Shown one piece after another: positions 52,046 through 62,682 of a DNA stretch of 64,000 nt. The DNA comes from Berberis thunbergii (Eukaryota > Streptophyta > Magnoliopsida > Ranunculales > Berberidaceae). The notes beneath the pieces were generated by a model. The model made no database searches. It was not told where the DNA came from and saw nothing but the letters and a program-made list of their open reading frames with translations. Every line of letters starts with the position of its first letter. Position 1 is the first letter of the stretch. The position numbers were made by a program, and so were the translations under genes. The stretch spans positions 62,001-126,000 of the forward strand of contig QNQO01000801.1 in the NCBI GenBank assembly GCA_003290165.1. The letters are read 5' to 3'.

Positions 52046-53491
52046 GTTCATTTAATTATACTTCTTACAGGCGTAGAGTGTTGAATTCTAGTTTGTTTTG
52101 AAGACTAATGTATTTCAAAATCTAGGCCTGAGTGCATGCATGGGTGCCATGAATTATCTTCAATTCAAAAAAATTCTGAATGTAAAGAATGCTCTTTAGT
52201 GATCTTACACAGTGTCTTAATTCTTGGTTGCACCAACTTCTTTTGTTGATTTACAGATGAATATGCTAAATTCTGTCCATTTCGAATTTTTTCAAGGCTT
52301 TGGATTCTCTTGAGTGGTAAAATATTTAGAAAAGCATCTAATTCTTGGTGATGAGTTTTTTTTTCTTTTAGAACACTATTAAATTTAAAAAAATTAAGCG
52401 CTAATTGATTGAACGGATATCCTGAATTCTGGTCAAATCAACATTTTCCAGATGTAAATCTTTGTTTAAAGAATAATATATTGAAGAACTAGGCGTAATT
52501 GAATAAAAACTAACTGAAAGTCTGATAATTCGACTCTTTTTTAAAAAAAAAATTTTGTATGTGAATGTTCTATTAGTGTTTTGAACACGGAAGAAACTGT
52601 TCATCTGAATTTGCCATGGAAGAGTTTAAGATTCATGAATACATTTTACTGAATTTCTTTTAATTCAATTTTTGTTGCTAATGACTGATCTACTTCATCG
52701 TTTTCTCTGGGTTGATCTAGTTGTTTGTGTGGCAGTGAATTTTGTTTGAATGGGGTCTGAATTCTTGTAAGATCAACATTTTCCAACTTTTTCTGAAATG
52801 TGATGTAGCCCATGATTGATCTGTTTTCTGCACTGAAAAGGCTTCTCCTATTCTTAAGTATTGTCAGTAATTATTACATTTGAATTAGCCCACATTAAAA
52901 CGTGTCATTAAAACAACAGAATTAGATGTTCATCATAGAACTTTGTCCAGTTTTTCCATGTAATCTAAGATCAAATTGCAAATTTGATGTAAATTCATCT
53001 TACCAAATGGAGTCAGAAACTAAGAATGATGAACTATTATATCTTATATTTGGGTCTGGTCACTGATCTGATCAAATGGTCATTGACATATTAGATTTAT
53101 GAACCAACCATTGGATACTTGATGTAACATTAGACCAGATATCATGTGTGCTGTCTGGAGTAATAACAAACAAAATAATTTCGTTTTGTCGGCATAGCAG
53201 TGAGATGTATCGGTACTTTATATAATTTTAACCATGCTAATAGGTTATATTATATTTTCATGGTGACATCCAAGCTTCAAAAGTTCCTTGTTTTTCCATT
53301 TTATCATTAAATCTCAAAGTTGCAATTGTATGATTTATTTTTGACACAATCCCAATATATAACCTGGGGGCTTCTTTTTGAAGCTGATTACAGGTTCCAT
53401 ATTGTAAGGCAATTGTCAACTGTACCACCTTGTCTTGATTAATGATAATAAAAACTCAATGCATATTTATGGTCACATTTGTGTTTTGTAG
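52046..53491 (+). other. CACTA 2 interior between CCT8 and RCE1
   Basis: T-rich intron-like sequence without recognised exons. It must contain the join between two captured loci, but no border can be placed by eye. Confidence 0.4.
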
Positions 53492-53992
53492 GTCTTCAGC
53501 TGGGTTACACCGTAATCTTTGGCTCCTATCCATATTTTCTTTTCATCCGGACAGGTTTGCCATAATTTCAGTTAGCCAAGTAGTATTCCTCACCAACATT
53601 AAATATGGGAGGCATATTTAGCTTTAGTTTAGACAAAATTGAATGGACTAAGGGGATCAATTTGATTGATCTGAGAATCCAAACTGAGGGATTACATCTA
53701 TCAATGTTGCCAATGGTGCATTTGCTTAGCTGAAACATTCCATGATTGTCTTGGTGCCTCTATCAATTTTTTATTACGAACACTGGAAGATTGTTTCAAT
53801 AAGCTATGCTTTTAATTGGCAGTCTGACAAGCAATAACTTTATCTTTGGTTCTTGAAGTAGGAGTAATGTAGAGAATAACTTTATATTTTTGCTGTTTAT
53901 TTGTTTATTTGCAGGGCACCTTACTGCTCTACTTGTTGCTCATATATTTTGCAACATAATGGGATTGCCTGTACTGCATTCAGGGAGGAGTG
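53492..53992 (+). pseudogene. Captured two-exon fragment of RCE1 (CAAX prenyl protease 2)
   Basis: Exon 53492-53554 encodes LQLGYTVIFGSYPYFLFIRT; exon 53915-53992 encodes GHLTALLVAHIFCNIMGLPV followed by LHSGRSG. These match the C-terminal part of plant RCE1/FACE2, an endoplasmic reticulum membrane protease that trims prenylated CAAX proteins. The segment includes HIFCN, with the conserved His and Asn of the ABI-family active site. Borders are TAG-GTCTTC/ACAG-GTTTGC and GCAG/GTATGC. Both exons are open. Confidence 0.85.
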
Positions 53993-54259
53993 GTATGCAT
54001 ATCATTTATAATTTGCAAGTATGCACATTCCTTTTTTTGATCTCTGTTCTTTTGGCTACAATGAAACAGTGAGTGAACAGGGGATAAAAAGAGATGAAGT
54101 GAGTTGCATACAATAGTAAACAAAGGTACATACCATTTTGACATCAAGATACTCCAAAATTTCACTCTTCCCCGTGTGCTTCCACTGCACTGTAAATGTC
54201 TATTCTTGTGCTTCCATTGCACACTCTAAATATCTATTGTTTGTTTCATTTGAATTCAG

Positions 54260-54337
54260 GAAGAACGAGAGGTTGCTATCAAGCAGCTTAGGAAGAGCTT
54301 GAAGTTCAAAGCTAACCTTCGGGTGGCTGAGCCATGA
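54260..54337 (+). pseudogene. Captured exon of a WVD2-like (TPX2-domain) protein
   Basis: After a TTCAG acceptor the exon encodes EEREVAIKQLRKSLKFKAN, then LRVAEP and a stop. Plant WVD2-like microtubule proteins have EEREAAIKQLRKSLxFKA in the TPX2 domain. The residues after FKAN do not follow the family (normally P-x-P-x-FY), so the exon is altered or joined to other sequence at that point. Short length limits certainty. Confidence 0.65.
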
Positions 54338-54893
54338 ATCATCTTGACCAATCTTTATTATGTTGTTAGGGGTTTAGGGCTATTCTTGAAATCCTTGACG
54401 ATGGCCATTGCTTATTTCCTTTTACAAGTCTTACAATGATGCACAAATCTGCAAAAAAAACACAAATAATAAGCATTTAAATCTTGTTTTGTCTGATTGA
54501 GCTATGCATGACTCAATGGAAAACAAAGCACAGTACACTGCTGCTGTATATAATTTGTACAATTTTGGTAAGTGCTATGGTGGATTAAACTAGCTAAAGA
54601 AATTGAAAATATTGATGGTTTTAAGGACATTTTGTGTTTCCATGCAGCGACTGATATTACTTTACGAGTGTTTGAGAAGAAAGATAGATACGTTTGTTTA
54701 GAAGGTTTTACCATATGGGTTTGGACAGTACAGAATATCAATGCTATACCTCCCTCCCTGCATTTTTTTTGTTTCTTCTCGACACAAGCATCATTGTGGA
54801 AGGCATCATTTATCCTTAGTATCAGAACCGCTAGGTTATCTGAGTCCCTTCTGTTATATTGTGGTGCTTCGATAATATTTAGACTTTATGCAG
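54338..54893 (+). other. CACTA 2 interior between WVD2-like and NOT2 exons
   Basis: A plus-strand frame of about 60 codons near 54572-54780 (AKEIENIDGFKDILCFHAAT) is open but not recognised. It may be an intron or part of another captured gene. Confidence 0.35.
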
Positions 54894-56105
54894 GTGGCAA
54901 TAATGATTTCGCAATGGACATGCACCAGAAAGAACTTCATGACAGTGTTGTATCTATGATGCAATCCCAACACTTCCCTATGAATCCTGGGTTTGCAATT
55001 TCTTGGTTTTATTCCATAATAATGTCTTTGGTTTTCAATTCTCACCTATGTGTCTCTCTTAAATTATATAGATGGGGAGATCTGCTGGATTCAATTTAGG
55101 AGGGTTATATTCATCACATCGTCGGTGGCAACAACATGTACCATCAGTAAGTAGCACTGGCGCATCCTTTGCTCATGCTAGCAATCAAGATCTTCATTTC
55201 CATGGTTCTGATCTATTTCCTTCTTCACATGCAAGCTATCAGTCACAGGTACTGACCCTACTCGTCATTCTACTTCATAGCACAAGCATGGCATTTGGGT
55301 GACTGTATTTGAAAGTGAACATATTGCTTAATCGCATAGGAATTGAATTTTTTTCTTCTTATATTTTAGGTTCAGAATGGTGGGCCTCCTAGCATTGGAT
55401 TGAGATCTGTAAACAATCCAAATTCGGTGTCTGGTATAGGTTCATATGACCAGCTTATTCAACAGTATCAACAACTCCAAAACCAGTCCCTGTTTCAATC
55501 ACAGTTTTGCTTGCAGCAAATGTTAGCTGCCAATCGGACGTATAGAGATCAAAACCTGAAGTCATTGCAAGCGACACAGGCTTTTCTTGATCCATTTGGG
55601 TTGCTTGGGTTGCTAAGTGTCATAAGAATGAATGATATTGATCTGACTTCGCTTGCTCTAGGAATTGATCTGACAACTCTTGGACTAAATTTGAACTCAG
55701 GGGATGACCTTAACAAAAAATTTGGGTCCCCATTTAGTGAAGAGGCAGTTAAAGGAGAGCCCGAGTTCCGTGAGCCTAAATGTTATTATGCTAAACAACC
55801 ACCTGTACTACATGTAAGTTGCTATGACTTTGACAAATGAGTTTGGTTTTATATCCGTTCATCTTTTAAACTCTCATTTGTCATGACATGGTGGATGCAG
55901 CAAGGTTATTTTTCAAAATTCAAGGTGCAGACATTGTTTTATATTTTCTACAGGGGGAGTTTTATCCACACTTCTTTCTATAATAATACTACTACTTGGC
56001 TTATTAGTTTATGAAAAATTTGTGAGCTTTCTTATCTTTTGTACTTGCAGCATGCCAAAAGATGAAACACAATTGTTCGCAGCAAATGAGTTGTATGCCT
56101 ACTCT
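54894..56105 (+). pseudogene. Captured five-exon fragment of NOT2/VIP2 (CCR4-NOT subunit)
   Basis: Exons: 54894 to about 54983 (GGNNDFAMDMHQKELHDSVV, MMQSQHF), 55071-55247 (MGRSAGFNLGGLYSSHRRWQ, NQDLHFHGSDLFPSSHASYQ), 55369-55813 (GSYDQLIQQYQQLQNQS, DPFGLLGLLSVIRMNDIDLT, LALGIDLTTLGLNLNS), 55901-55953 (QGYFSKFKVQTLFYIFY) and about 56051-56105 (MPKDETQLFAANELYA). This is the C-terminal NOT2/3/5 region of the plant VIP2/NOT2 protein, a scaffold of the deadenylase complex. Introns are retained. The long exon is open for 146 codons from 55400. The downstream end of the NOT box domain is missing. Confidence 0.92.
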
Positions 56106-57194
56106 AAAATTTTGGTGCTATATATATATATATTCATCCTCTTTTTCTTCACGTACCAATAGAAGTTTGCATATGTTTTATATTGAGTGTACTAGTTCAT
56201 GACTTAAGATGTTTACAATCTAGGAGTAAAGTATTCATTTGCAAAGATTGTTGTGGTTGCTGCCTTGTAGTAGTCTGAGTTGACTGTTTTAAGGATTTGA
56301 TTTTATATGGATGTGTCCTTGAAATGTGTCCTTGCTCTAAATTCTAATAGTTGTTTTGAATAAGCTTTTCATATGAGCTATCAGTATGAGACTTGAAGAC
56401 TTCACAAACTTCGAGTCACATGGCGTCAGTTTTGCAGAGAAACATATTCTCAATTTTAATTTATTTTTTCCCAAGTACTTATAAAGCTCTCATCTTGTAA
56501 ATGCAATTTTCCTATGTCAAGAGGTTAAAAAAAACAACAGAATGAAAATTGTGTTTTATTTAACTGTTTGTAGATTGTAGTTTGTAGTTTGTAGTTTTTG
56601 TCCTGATACAATTATACCTTGATTGAATCAGTGCAAGAATGATAACCACGTCTAAACTCTCGTGCGCTTGTAACAATACTGAAAAAAAATCAAAGAAATG
56701 TTAAATTAGAACTTTTAAACCATTATCAAAGCATACCTCCACATTTATTCCCTGGTATTCAGAATGAACACCATCCTAAACATGTCAATCTTTGCCTTCC
56801 CAACTTCATATCATAGACATGCAACTTATTGCGTGTTATCGACGACTTAGATTCTTTGTTCATGCAATTTAAAAACTAATTATCGTCATAGGCACAACCC
56901 TTCTTGTCTTGGTATTCCCCAATGTTGCTGCATGAGCTAGAAGACAATTCTACATTAGTGCTATTTGTTTACATGTTTTTGTTTGGCATCAAAACTTGAC
57001 AAGGTTCCATTTTACGGTTGATTTTGTATTTATCAAGCATATAGTTTGTGGAATTCTATTCGTGTCGGAGGCAGTAGGCACGGGTACACGCCACATGGCA
57101 AGTGTTTGGTCGATCTTAGTAAGGATTGATTTTGTAGGTGCGGGGTTGTGATTTTGCTGCAGCAGCAAGAAAATATATAATTTTTTTCGATTAT
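56106..57194. other. CACTA 2 interior after NOT2
   Basis: A/T-rich sequence, including a short TA run near 56122 and GTAGTTT repeats near 56570-56600. No exon recognised. Confidence 0.4.
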
Positions 57195-57605
57195 GTTAAT
57201 TTGCAACGGTTTCAAATCCTCACAACAAACCATATTTTTTTTATTTTGTTTTGACTGGCAACGACTTACAACCGTGGCCATTTATGCGTGCAACGGCTTA
57301 ATACCGTGGTCATTCATGCTTGCCACGGCTTAAAACCGTGGCAGTCAAGAAATTCAAAATAATTGATATATGTTGTCACGGTTATGGAACGTGGAGCATA
57401 TAGCTATGCCGGGTAGTCGTGGCTAAACCGTGGCTAAATGCAGAAAATAATCAAGCGTCCTCGAATATAAAACCGTTGCTAATAAGTGTTGCCACCGTTT
57501 ATAGTCGTCAAAGGTGATTTGGCGACCCCTCAAATGGCCAGACCTCTAAGCCATGGCAATAGCTTACCCCCATGGTCCCAAACTGTTGCGGATGGGTATT
57601 TTTGG
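57195..57605. repeat. Subterminal repeats, right end of CACTA 2
   Basis: Inverted copies such as TTGCCACGGCTTAAAACCGT and GCAACGGCTTAATACCGTGG occur over about 400 bases. They share the CCACGG...CCGTGG core with CACTA 1. Confidence 0.85.
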
Positions 57606-57615
57606 TGTAGTGTAT

Positions 57616-59064
57616 CAACATAATTTTCTTTTTTAACAGTAAATATACAACTAGATAACCTTTGGATAATATGCTTCGACTACAAATCTCTCTTGTCAAT
57701 CACAAATGAATCACTCAGAGATTGGTTAGCTATCACTCGATTTATATGTGAGAAAGAGAATAAATTATGAAAACACAAATATCTCACATATAATAATCAT
57801 GAAAAAACAGAATTTTAAAAGAATGAAATGAATATGATCTCATGGACAGGAATATCAATTACTTTGAGAATGTTGAATCATACGCCATAATTCTTGTCTA
57901 TTTAATCTCCACATCTATGAACCAGACCTTTACTTAAGATCAATTAGGTCTTTATTAGGTTGTAACGAGGCTAAGATTTTGGCTCATAAGAATTGAAAAG
58001 GATACGAGAAAATTCTTTGAGAATGGATACACCATTTAATAAACACGTTGGGCTATGAAGAATAAACCAATGTTGTATACCATTAATATTTCTTCCTTTG
58101 AAGTTCTTCATTTCGAAGCATCAATCTTTTTTATTTTTTTTCATTTATCTCTTTTATTTTTTATTTTTTTACATGCTTTCCCCTTCTGCACAATAAAACA
58201 TTTTAGTCCCAAGGATTCATGGTTAATTTCAGCTATTTTTATTTGCCCATTCCAAAAATATATCAACCATACACAATCTTAGAGACATTGGGTAAGGATA
58301 AAAATAGTATGAGATATTACTCCCTAATTGGAGCAGGTAATGGAGATGGCGGGGTTAGCAAAGAAAAAGTTTATTTAAAGGCTCAAAGGGCTAGAAACGG
58401 ATATTTATTATTAGGTAGGCTAAAAGGCTAAAGAACGGTTCAAAGAAAAAAATTGCCTATATCACTTCTTAAGCTCTAGTCGATATTATGACATCTCAAC
58501 TAAATAAATCAAGAAGTTCTAGTGTAATAATTCAATTTTAACGTCATTCTCAAGGCAATCAATAAAAGAAACAAGAACAATGAGATCATCAACGAGATAA
58601 TGCAAATTCAAGAAAAGTCAGAGTTTATTTAAAAACCCTCAAGAAAAATAGAATGTCTCAAAACTCACAAGGGTTAAGTCTCCACTATTATTCTAAGGTT
58701 TTCTAGTTAATATCTTACTGATTAATTTCAAATTATGCTAACTTGGCTTATAGTGTAAGAGTGGTCGAGTCGAAAAATATCATGAAGTAGATTTAACTTA
58801 AAGATAATATCAAACCATATGTTTTCCTATTGATATATAAAAGTGACAAGTGTAAGCATGCATTCCTAAAATTTTCAGGCATACTTGAAAGCACATCCTC
58901 TTCATGGAAAGGAACTTAGATTTTAAATGCATTTTCAAACATCCAAAAATTTTCACACAATCATAATTAACTATGTATTCAATGGAGATTGAGCAGAATA
59001 CAATAATCAATTGTAAAATACATTTTAGCTCAAAATTTTTGAAAAATGCAGAAAAACTCGTAAA
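57616..59064 (-). other. Element B 3' non-coding region, part right of CACTA 2
   Basis: The part from about 58255 to 59064 is collinear with element A's 14945-15754 on the opposite strand. The part from 57616 to 58254 has no counterpart in A, because A is deleted there. No sense ORF was seen. Confidence 0.7.
58219..58431 (+). other. Antisense ORF in element B, homologous to 15578-15787
   Basis: A 70-residue frame opposite to the element, containing KIYQPYTILETLGKDKNSM and GVSKEKVYLKAQRARNGYLL and ending LGRLKG as in element A. The two differ by scattered substitutions without stops in the homologous region. No known domain. Confidence 0.35.
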
Positions 59065-59080
59065 CCACACCCCCAAACCT
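59065..59080 (-). promoter_or_regulatory. Internal purine tract of element B
   Basis: On the minus strand TAGGTTTGGGGGTGTGG occurs between the gag/pol-deleted region and the 3' non-coding region. The same tract is in element A at 14931. A second tract lies directly before the LTR, so this one is internal and might act as an extra plus-strand primer site. Confidence 0.45.
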
Positions 59081-59290
59081 AAACCAAACATTGTCCTCAA
59101 TATATAAAATGATGATTATGACAAATGCAGGAAAAAGAAAAGATGAGAGTTAGAGTGATATTACCATGGGAAGCTTTTACCAATTTCGACGAAACTGTCC
59201 ACCAATGAACGCTAAGCAACATAAGAACTGTGGACACATCATAATAAATTGATAAAAACAATACAGGACACAAAAAGATATACAAATGAA

Positions 59291-59344
<54 letters not shown>

Positions 59345-59370
59345 AATAAATAAATAAAATAAAATAAAAA
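59291..59370. repeat. (AAT)n then (AAAT)n microsatellite
   Basis: About 15 AAT units are followed by several AAAT and AAAAT units, inside the non-coding part of element B. Element A has only a T-rich segment at the homologous place (14705-14740), so the repeat expanded after the copies diverged. Confidence 0.95.
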
Positions 59371-59479
59371 TTACATGTATTAGTTGTAAGTCAAAATTGT
59401 TACGGAGCTAACGAGTATGAGTGAAATGCAACTAGAAAGAACTCGAAAATCAATCCAGACTAACCATAATGACACAACT

Positions 59480-60001
59480 AAAGCTACGTTGCCTCCTAGG
59501 AGCGCTTGGTTTGACGTCGTCAGCCTGACATATATTCTTCCTCATAAATGATGTACCATGAAATGATGAGGAAGAACATAACGAACACTCTCCCAAACCT
59601 AAACACTTAGTCCACGATGTTGACTAGATCATATAGCAACAACCGAAAAAGTTGAGGATTCGTTCAACATATAGTAGCACCTACATGCAACACAACAAAA
59701 ACTAACACATCCCTAAAATGACGAAGACGCCATGCAAAATCATAGAGAAAATGCATACAAACCCACGGTCGTAAAGAAGTCATAGGGATCTGAAGCAGAA
59801 AGTCGTCACCAACATGGATATCCAGCAAATGACTTTCCTATTCCTAAAAAAATACATCCTATGTCTGGTGTCAAATTCGAAGATTGAATGTGTTGCACAA
59901 TAGGATGGTCAAAATTAAAATCATCCCTTAAAAACAAGTGATCCACATAGGTAGCGTCAATCACTATTAAAGGGATGGAAAACAGTATGTCTATAGATAT
60001 A
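59480..60001 (-). other. Element B sequence replacing pol
   Basis: The end of the integrase-adjacent region (GACGTCAAACCAAGCGCTCC at about 59500-59520, reverse) is retained and matches element A at 14555-14600. Between it and the protease end there is unrecognised sequence (59560-60230) including a minus-strand frame, 60093-59806. RT, RNase H and integrase are absent. Confidence 0.6.
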
Positions 60002-60580
60002 TTAGGTGGTACAGGACTCATCATAACAAAATGAATTGCACAAAGCTGATGAGCTAGACAGCTCAACAACACCCCCAAACCTAAAATCAACACTACCTAT
60101 GGGATGTATTCTCTCCAAAGAATATTGATGATCAAACTTCATGTAAAAGTCACTAGGAGGGCATATGTCAAATGGGTCATCATGAACAGGTGGAAAAGGA
60201 AATGGGTCAGAAAGCCCAATAGTATCAGCATAAGGGTTCAGTTTTGACTCACCGAGTGGAAGGAGTTCTACTTTAGGCTTCCATGTGTAACCCGGATCCA
60301 TAATAGAGGCTGACTCAAGCAAAACATTCACTACCCTAATGGAATCATCAATATTGAAGTCTAAACCGAAGTGAGTCAACCATGCTACTAAGGGATCATC
60401 TGTTACAAATTGCAATAAGGAATTTTCCACCAAACTCTCAATCATGTCAACTTCACAAACACCCTTGGGCTCGGGAGGTTGTTGACTAACATTAAAAATG
60501 TTGAGTTCGACGGTCATGTTGCCAAATGACAATTTCATAATTCCATTCATGCAGTTAATAATGGCATTGGATGTGACCAA
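60002..60580 (-). CDS. Protease C-terminus and linker of element B
   Basis: The first 110 residues (TSNAIINCMNGIMKLSFGNM, TVELNIFNVSQQPPEPKG, DPLVAWLTHFGLDFNIDDSI) match element A's 11270-11560. After LPLGESK the two diverge and the B frame continues with FPFPPVHDDPFDICPPSDFY and VDFRFGGVVELSSSSA instead of the pre-RT linker. The position of divergence marks the left border of the pol deletion. Confidence 0.75.
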   Translation of the reverse strand: MVTSNAIINCMNGIMKLSFGNMTVELNIFNVSQQPPEPKGVCEVDMIESLVENSLLQFVTDDPLVAWLTHFGLDFNIDDSIRVVNVLLESASIMDPGYTWKPKVELLPLGESKLNPYADTIGLSDPFPFPPVHDDPFDICPPSDFYMKFDHQYSLERIHPIGSVDFRFGGVVELSSSSALCNSFCYDESCTT

Positions 60581-60592
60581 AAATGGTCAACC

Positions 60593-60706
60593 AAAAACTT
60601 GATGTAGTTTTTATTAACCTAAATTAATAAGCTAATAAACCCTACTTGTAATACCGCAAGTGCACGACTGTCTAACTGGTAGACAGTGGCAAATACAGGT
60701 TGATCC
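60593..60706 (-). repeat. U5 and primer-site fragment inserted in the protease gene of element B
   Basis: On the minus strand the protease sequence CATTTTGGG passes into ATCAACCTGTATTTGCC, runs through the end of U5 (TTAATAAAAACTACATCA) and eight bases of the primer-binding site (AGTTTTTGG), and returns to the protease at TTGACCATTTTT. Element A has the uninterrupted CATTTTGGGTTGACC. The insert is about 110 bases. Confidence 0.85.
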
Positions 60707-60759
60707 CAAAATGACTGGAATGTGACTAGAGGGATTGTGAACAGGTTGTGTATCAAGAA

Positions 60760-61074
60760 CTATAAAGTCCACTGGGTAATAGAATTTTTAGCCTTGATAA
60801 TCACATCCTCTATAACACCATGGGGGACTCTGACAGACCTATCTGTCAATTGCAGTGTTACTCTAGTCGGCTTTAACCCACCAAGACCTAATTGCTCATA
60901 AACAGAATATGGCAATAAATTAACACTCGCCCATAAATCCAATAATGCCTTATCTATCACATGATCACCGATAATAGAAGAAATAGTCAGGCAACTAGGA
61001 TCCCTATACTTAGGCGGGGTTCTGTGTTGAATAATTGAGCACGCTTGCTCGGTGAAGAAGGCTCTATTTTGCAC
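60760..61074 (-). CDS. Protease domain of element B
   Basis: This frame holds the catalytic region VIDKALLDLWASVNLLPYSV, where the active-site Gly of D-L-G-A-S is Trp, and GLKPTRVTLQLTDRSVRVPH. It corresponds to 10900-11190 of element A. The Gly-to-Trp change beside the catalytic Asp should inactivate the protease. The frame is then shifted shortly before the U5 insertion. Confidence 0.8.
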   Translation of the reverse strand: MQNRAFFTEQACSIIQHRTPPKYRDPSCLTISSIIGDHVIDKALLDLWASVNLLPYSVYEQLGLGGLKPTRVTLQLTDRSVRVPHGVIEDVIIKAKNSITQWTL

Positions 61075-61080
61075 ATGGAG

Positions 61081-61386
61081 CTATCGCTTTTGTATGCAAA
61101 GATCCTTGAAAAACTTGGCATAGTTAGGAACTAGCTTGATAGCATCGATTAATGGGATATTTATGTGAACTTGTTTAAAAATTTCCATTACGTCGTTTAC
61201 ACTTGTTCCTTTCTTTGCTGAAGCTAACCGTAATGGAAACGGTGCCCTAGGTAAATAAGATGCCGGAGTGGGGTTAGAGTCAAGAGGCACATCTTTAGAA
61301 GATGAGGCTTTATCAGCCTCCTTGTTAGATGGAGATGCTAACTGCGTTGACTTAGACGGAGATGCAATGACACTCGAATCAAGCAA
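61081..61386 (-). CDS. Gag-protease linker of element B
   Basis: A Ser/Pro/Lys-rich frame (IASPSKSTQLASPSNKEADK) followed by DVMEIFKQVHINIPLIDAIK and VPNYAKFFKDLC, matching the linker of element A at 10570-10890. It is separated from the protease frame by a stop. Confidence 0.75.
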   Translation of the reverse strand: MLDSSVIASPSKSTQLASPSNKEADKASSSKDVPLDSNPTPASYLPRAPFPLRLASAKKGTSVNDVMEIFKQVHINIPLIDAIKLVPNYAKFFKDLCIQKR

Positions 61387-61754
61387 TTGTACCAGATTGT
61401 CAACCTGTTTTCCACTCCAAAGGGTAGTACTAGATTGGACATCTTCATGGTGTGACTCAGATGTACTACCAACTGCGAATTACCCTTTGGGTTTGGAACA
61501 GGTTGACTATGAAATCTCCTTGGCTCTTTCTCCAAAAAGGGCTGAGTAATCTTACTCACAACTATCTCAAGTCTATTGAGGGCTTGAGATTGGTGTTGAG
61601 TCGTGGCTTTCAACTCAGATATGTCCTTAGAATGCTGTTTAATTATACTTTCTTAGCGCTCTAAAAACTGATTAACTGTTTCCTCTAAACTTGATGTGTT
61701 GGATGGAAGAACTTGGTTAAGGTGGGGACTAACAGGGCTAGAGGCTTAAGGAAC

Positions 61755-62216
61755 CTAGGAAACAACAACAGGTCCCCCTTGGTGTGGGCCAGGGGTCCAG
61801 AAGAGACTTGGATGTTTGGCGAACCCTGAATTGTAATAGTTAGGTTGCAGATTATTGCCAGGTCGCTGCATCGCATTAAAAGAGTTGACTTGCTCAGCAT
61901 AGTATGCAGGATAATCGTTTTGCAAGTCACAATTAGCTATTGAATGACCAGGACTCGAACATGCAGCACAGACTTCAGATGAAGCGTTTGCGGGAAGTAC
62001 ATGTTGACTCAAATTCAAAAGTGCATCTATCTTTTGAGTCATGGTCATAACATTCGTCTCTAACTTTGAGGCAGAAAGGGGTTGAACAGATGTATCTCTA
62101 ACTTCATATAGACCGCCTTTACGCCTATCAAACTCCTTTCTCGAATAATCACATTGCTGAGAATTTTTGGAAAACGTCTCAAAGAATTCCCAAATTTCAC
62201 TAACACTCATTTTCAT
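61755..62216 (-). CDS. Gag C-terminal part with zinc knuckle, element B
   Basis: The 153-residue frame has SEIWEFFETFSKNSQQCDYS, then an intact CAACSSPGHSIANC knuckle (C-x2-C-x4-H-x4-C) and DYPAYYAEQVNSFNAMQRPG. In element A a stop divides this region (9897), but in B it is open. It binds the element RNA in the particle. Confidence 0.8.
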   Translation of the reverse strand: MKMSVSEIWEFFETFSKNSQQCDYSRKEFDRRKGGLYEVRDTSVQPLSASKLETNVMTMTQKIDALLNLSQHVLPANASSEVCAACSSPGHSIANCDLQNDYPAYYAEQVNSFNAMQRPGNNLQPNYYNSGFAKHPSLFWTPGPHQGGPVVVS

Positions 62217-62682
62217 TAATTAGCCACCACTAATAACATCAATCATACGACGGTTTTGAGGGGTTAAACCTTCTTGGAAGTAATGAACTAGCCGCTACTT
62301 CTCGAATTCGTGATGGGGACACCTGACAGTGAGCTCATTGAACCTTTCCCAACATTCATAGAAATGTTAGCCCTCTTTTTGTTGAAAATTAGATAAATCT
62401 CGTCAGAGGGCATTCGTTTTATGAATGGGGAAGTACTTTGTCAAGAACTTTTTTGACAACGCATCCCATGATGTGATGGATCCCGTCTTTAATGAGTTTA
62501 ACCACGATTTTGCCTTATCTTTCAGAAAAAAGGGAAATAACCTTAAGATAGACTGAATCATCAGAAACGTTTTGGTACTTCAGGGTAGTGCATATGTCAA
62601 AAAATTATTTGACATGAAGAAAAGGGTTATCTTTCTCAAAACCATAAAAAGAAGGCAGCAGATGAATAATAGATGGTTTGAG
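62217..62682 (-). pseudogene. Gag core of element B (broken)
   Basis: The minus strand matches the gag core of element A (9280-9750), for example the segment for KSWLNALE/TSWDALSRKFLTKYFP, but stops and shifts occur throughout (about 62218, 62370, 62540 and 62690). No long frame remains. Confidence 0.7.

Larger units (their letters stand above)
48744..57612 (+). mobile_element. CACTA (En/Spm) transposon 2, 8869 bp, target duplication tat
   Basis: Left end CACTACACCAAAAGGCTTG; right end, read inwards, CACTACACCAAAAATACCC. The trinucleotide tat lies at 48741-48743 and 57613-57615. Subterminal GCCACGG/CCGTGGC repeats are sparse at the left end and dense at the right (57195-57600). The ends match those of CACTA 1 in opposite order, so this is the same family reading on the plus strand. 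No transposase is present. It carries fragments of CCT8, RCE1, a WVD2-like gene and NOT2, all on the plus strand. Confidence 0.93.

Noticed and set aside
49792..56105. Functional CCT8, RCE1 or NOT2 genes
   Set aside because: Each lacks large parts of the protein, includes stops or shifts, and lies within the borders of a CACTA element with a target duplication.
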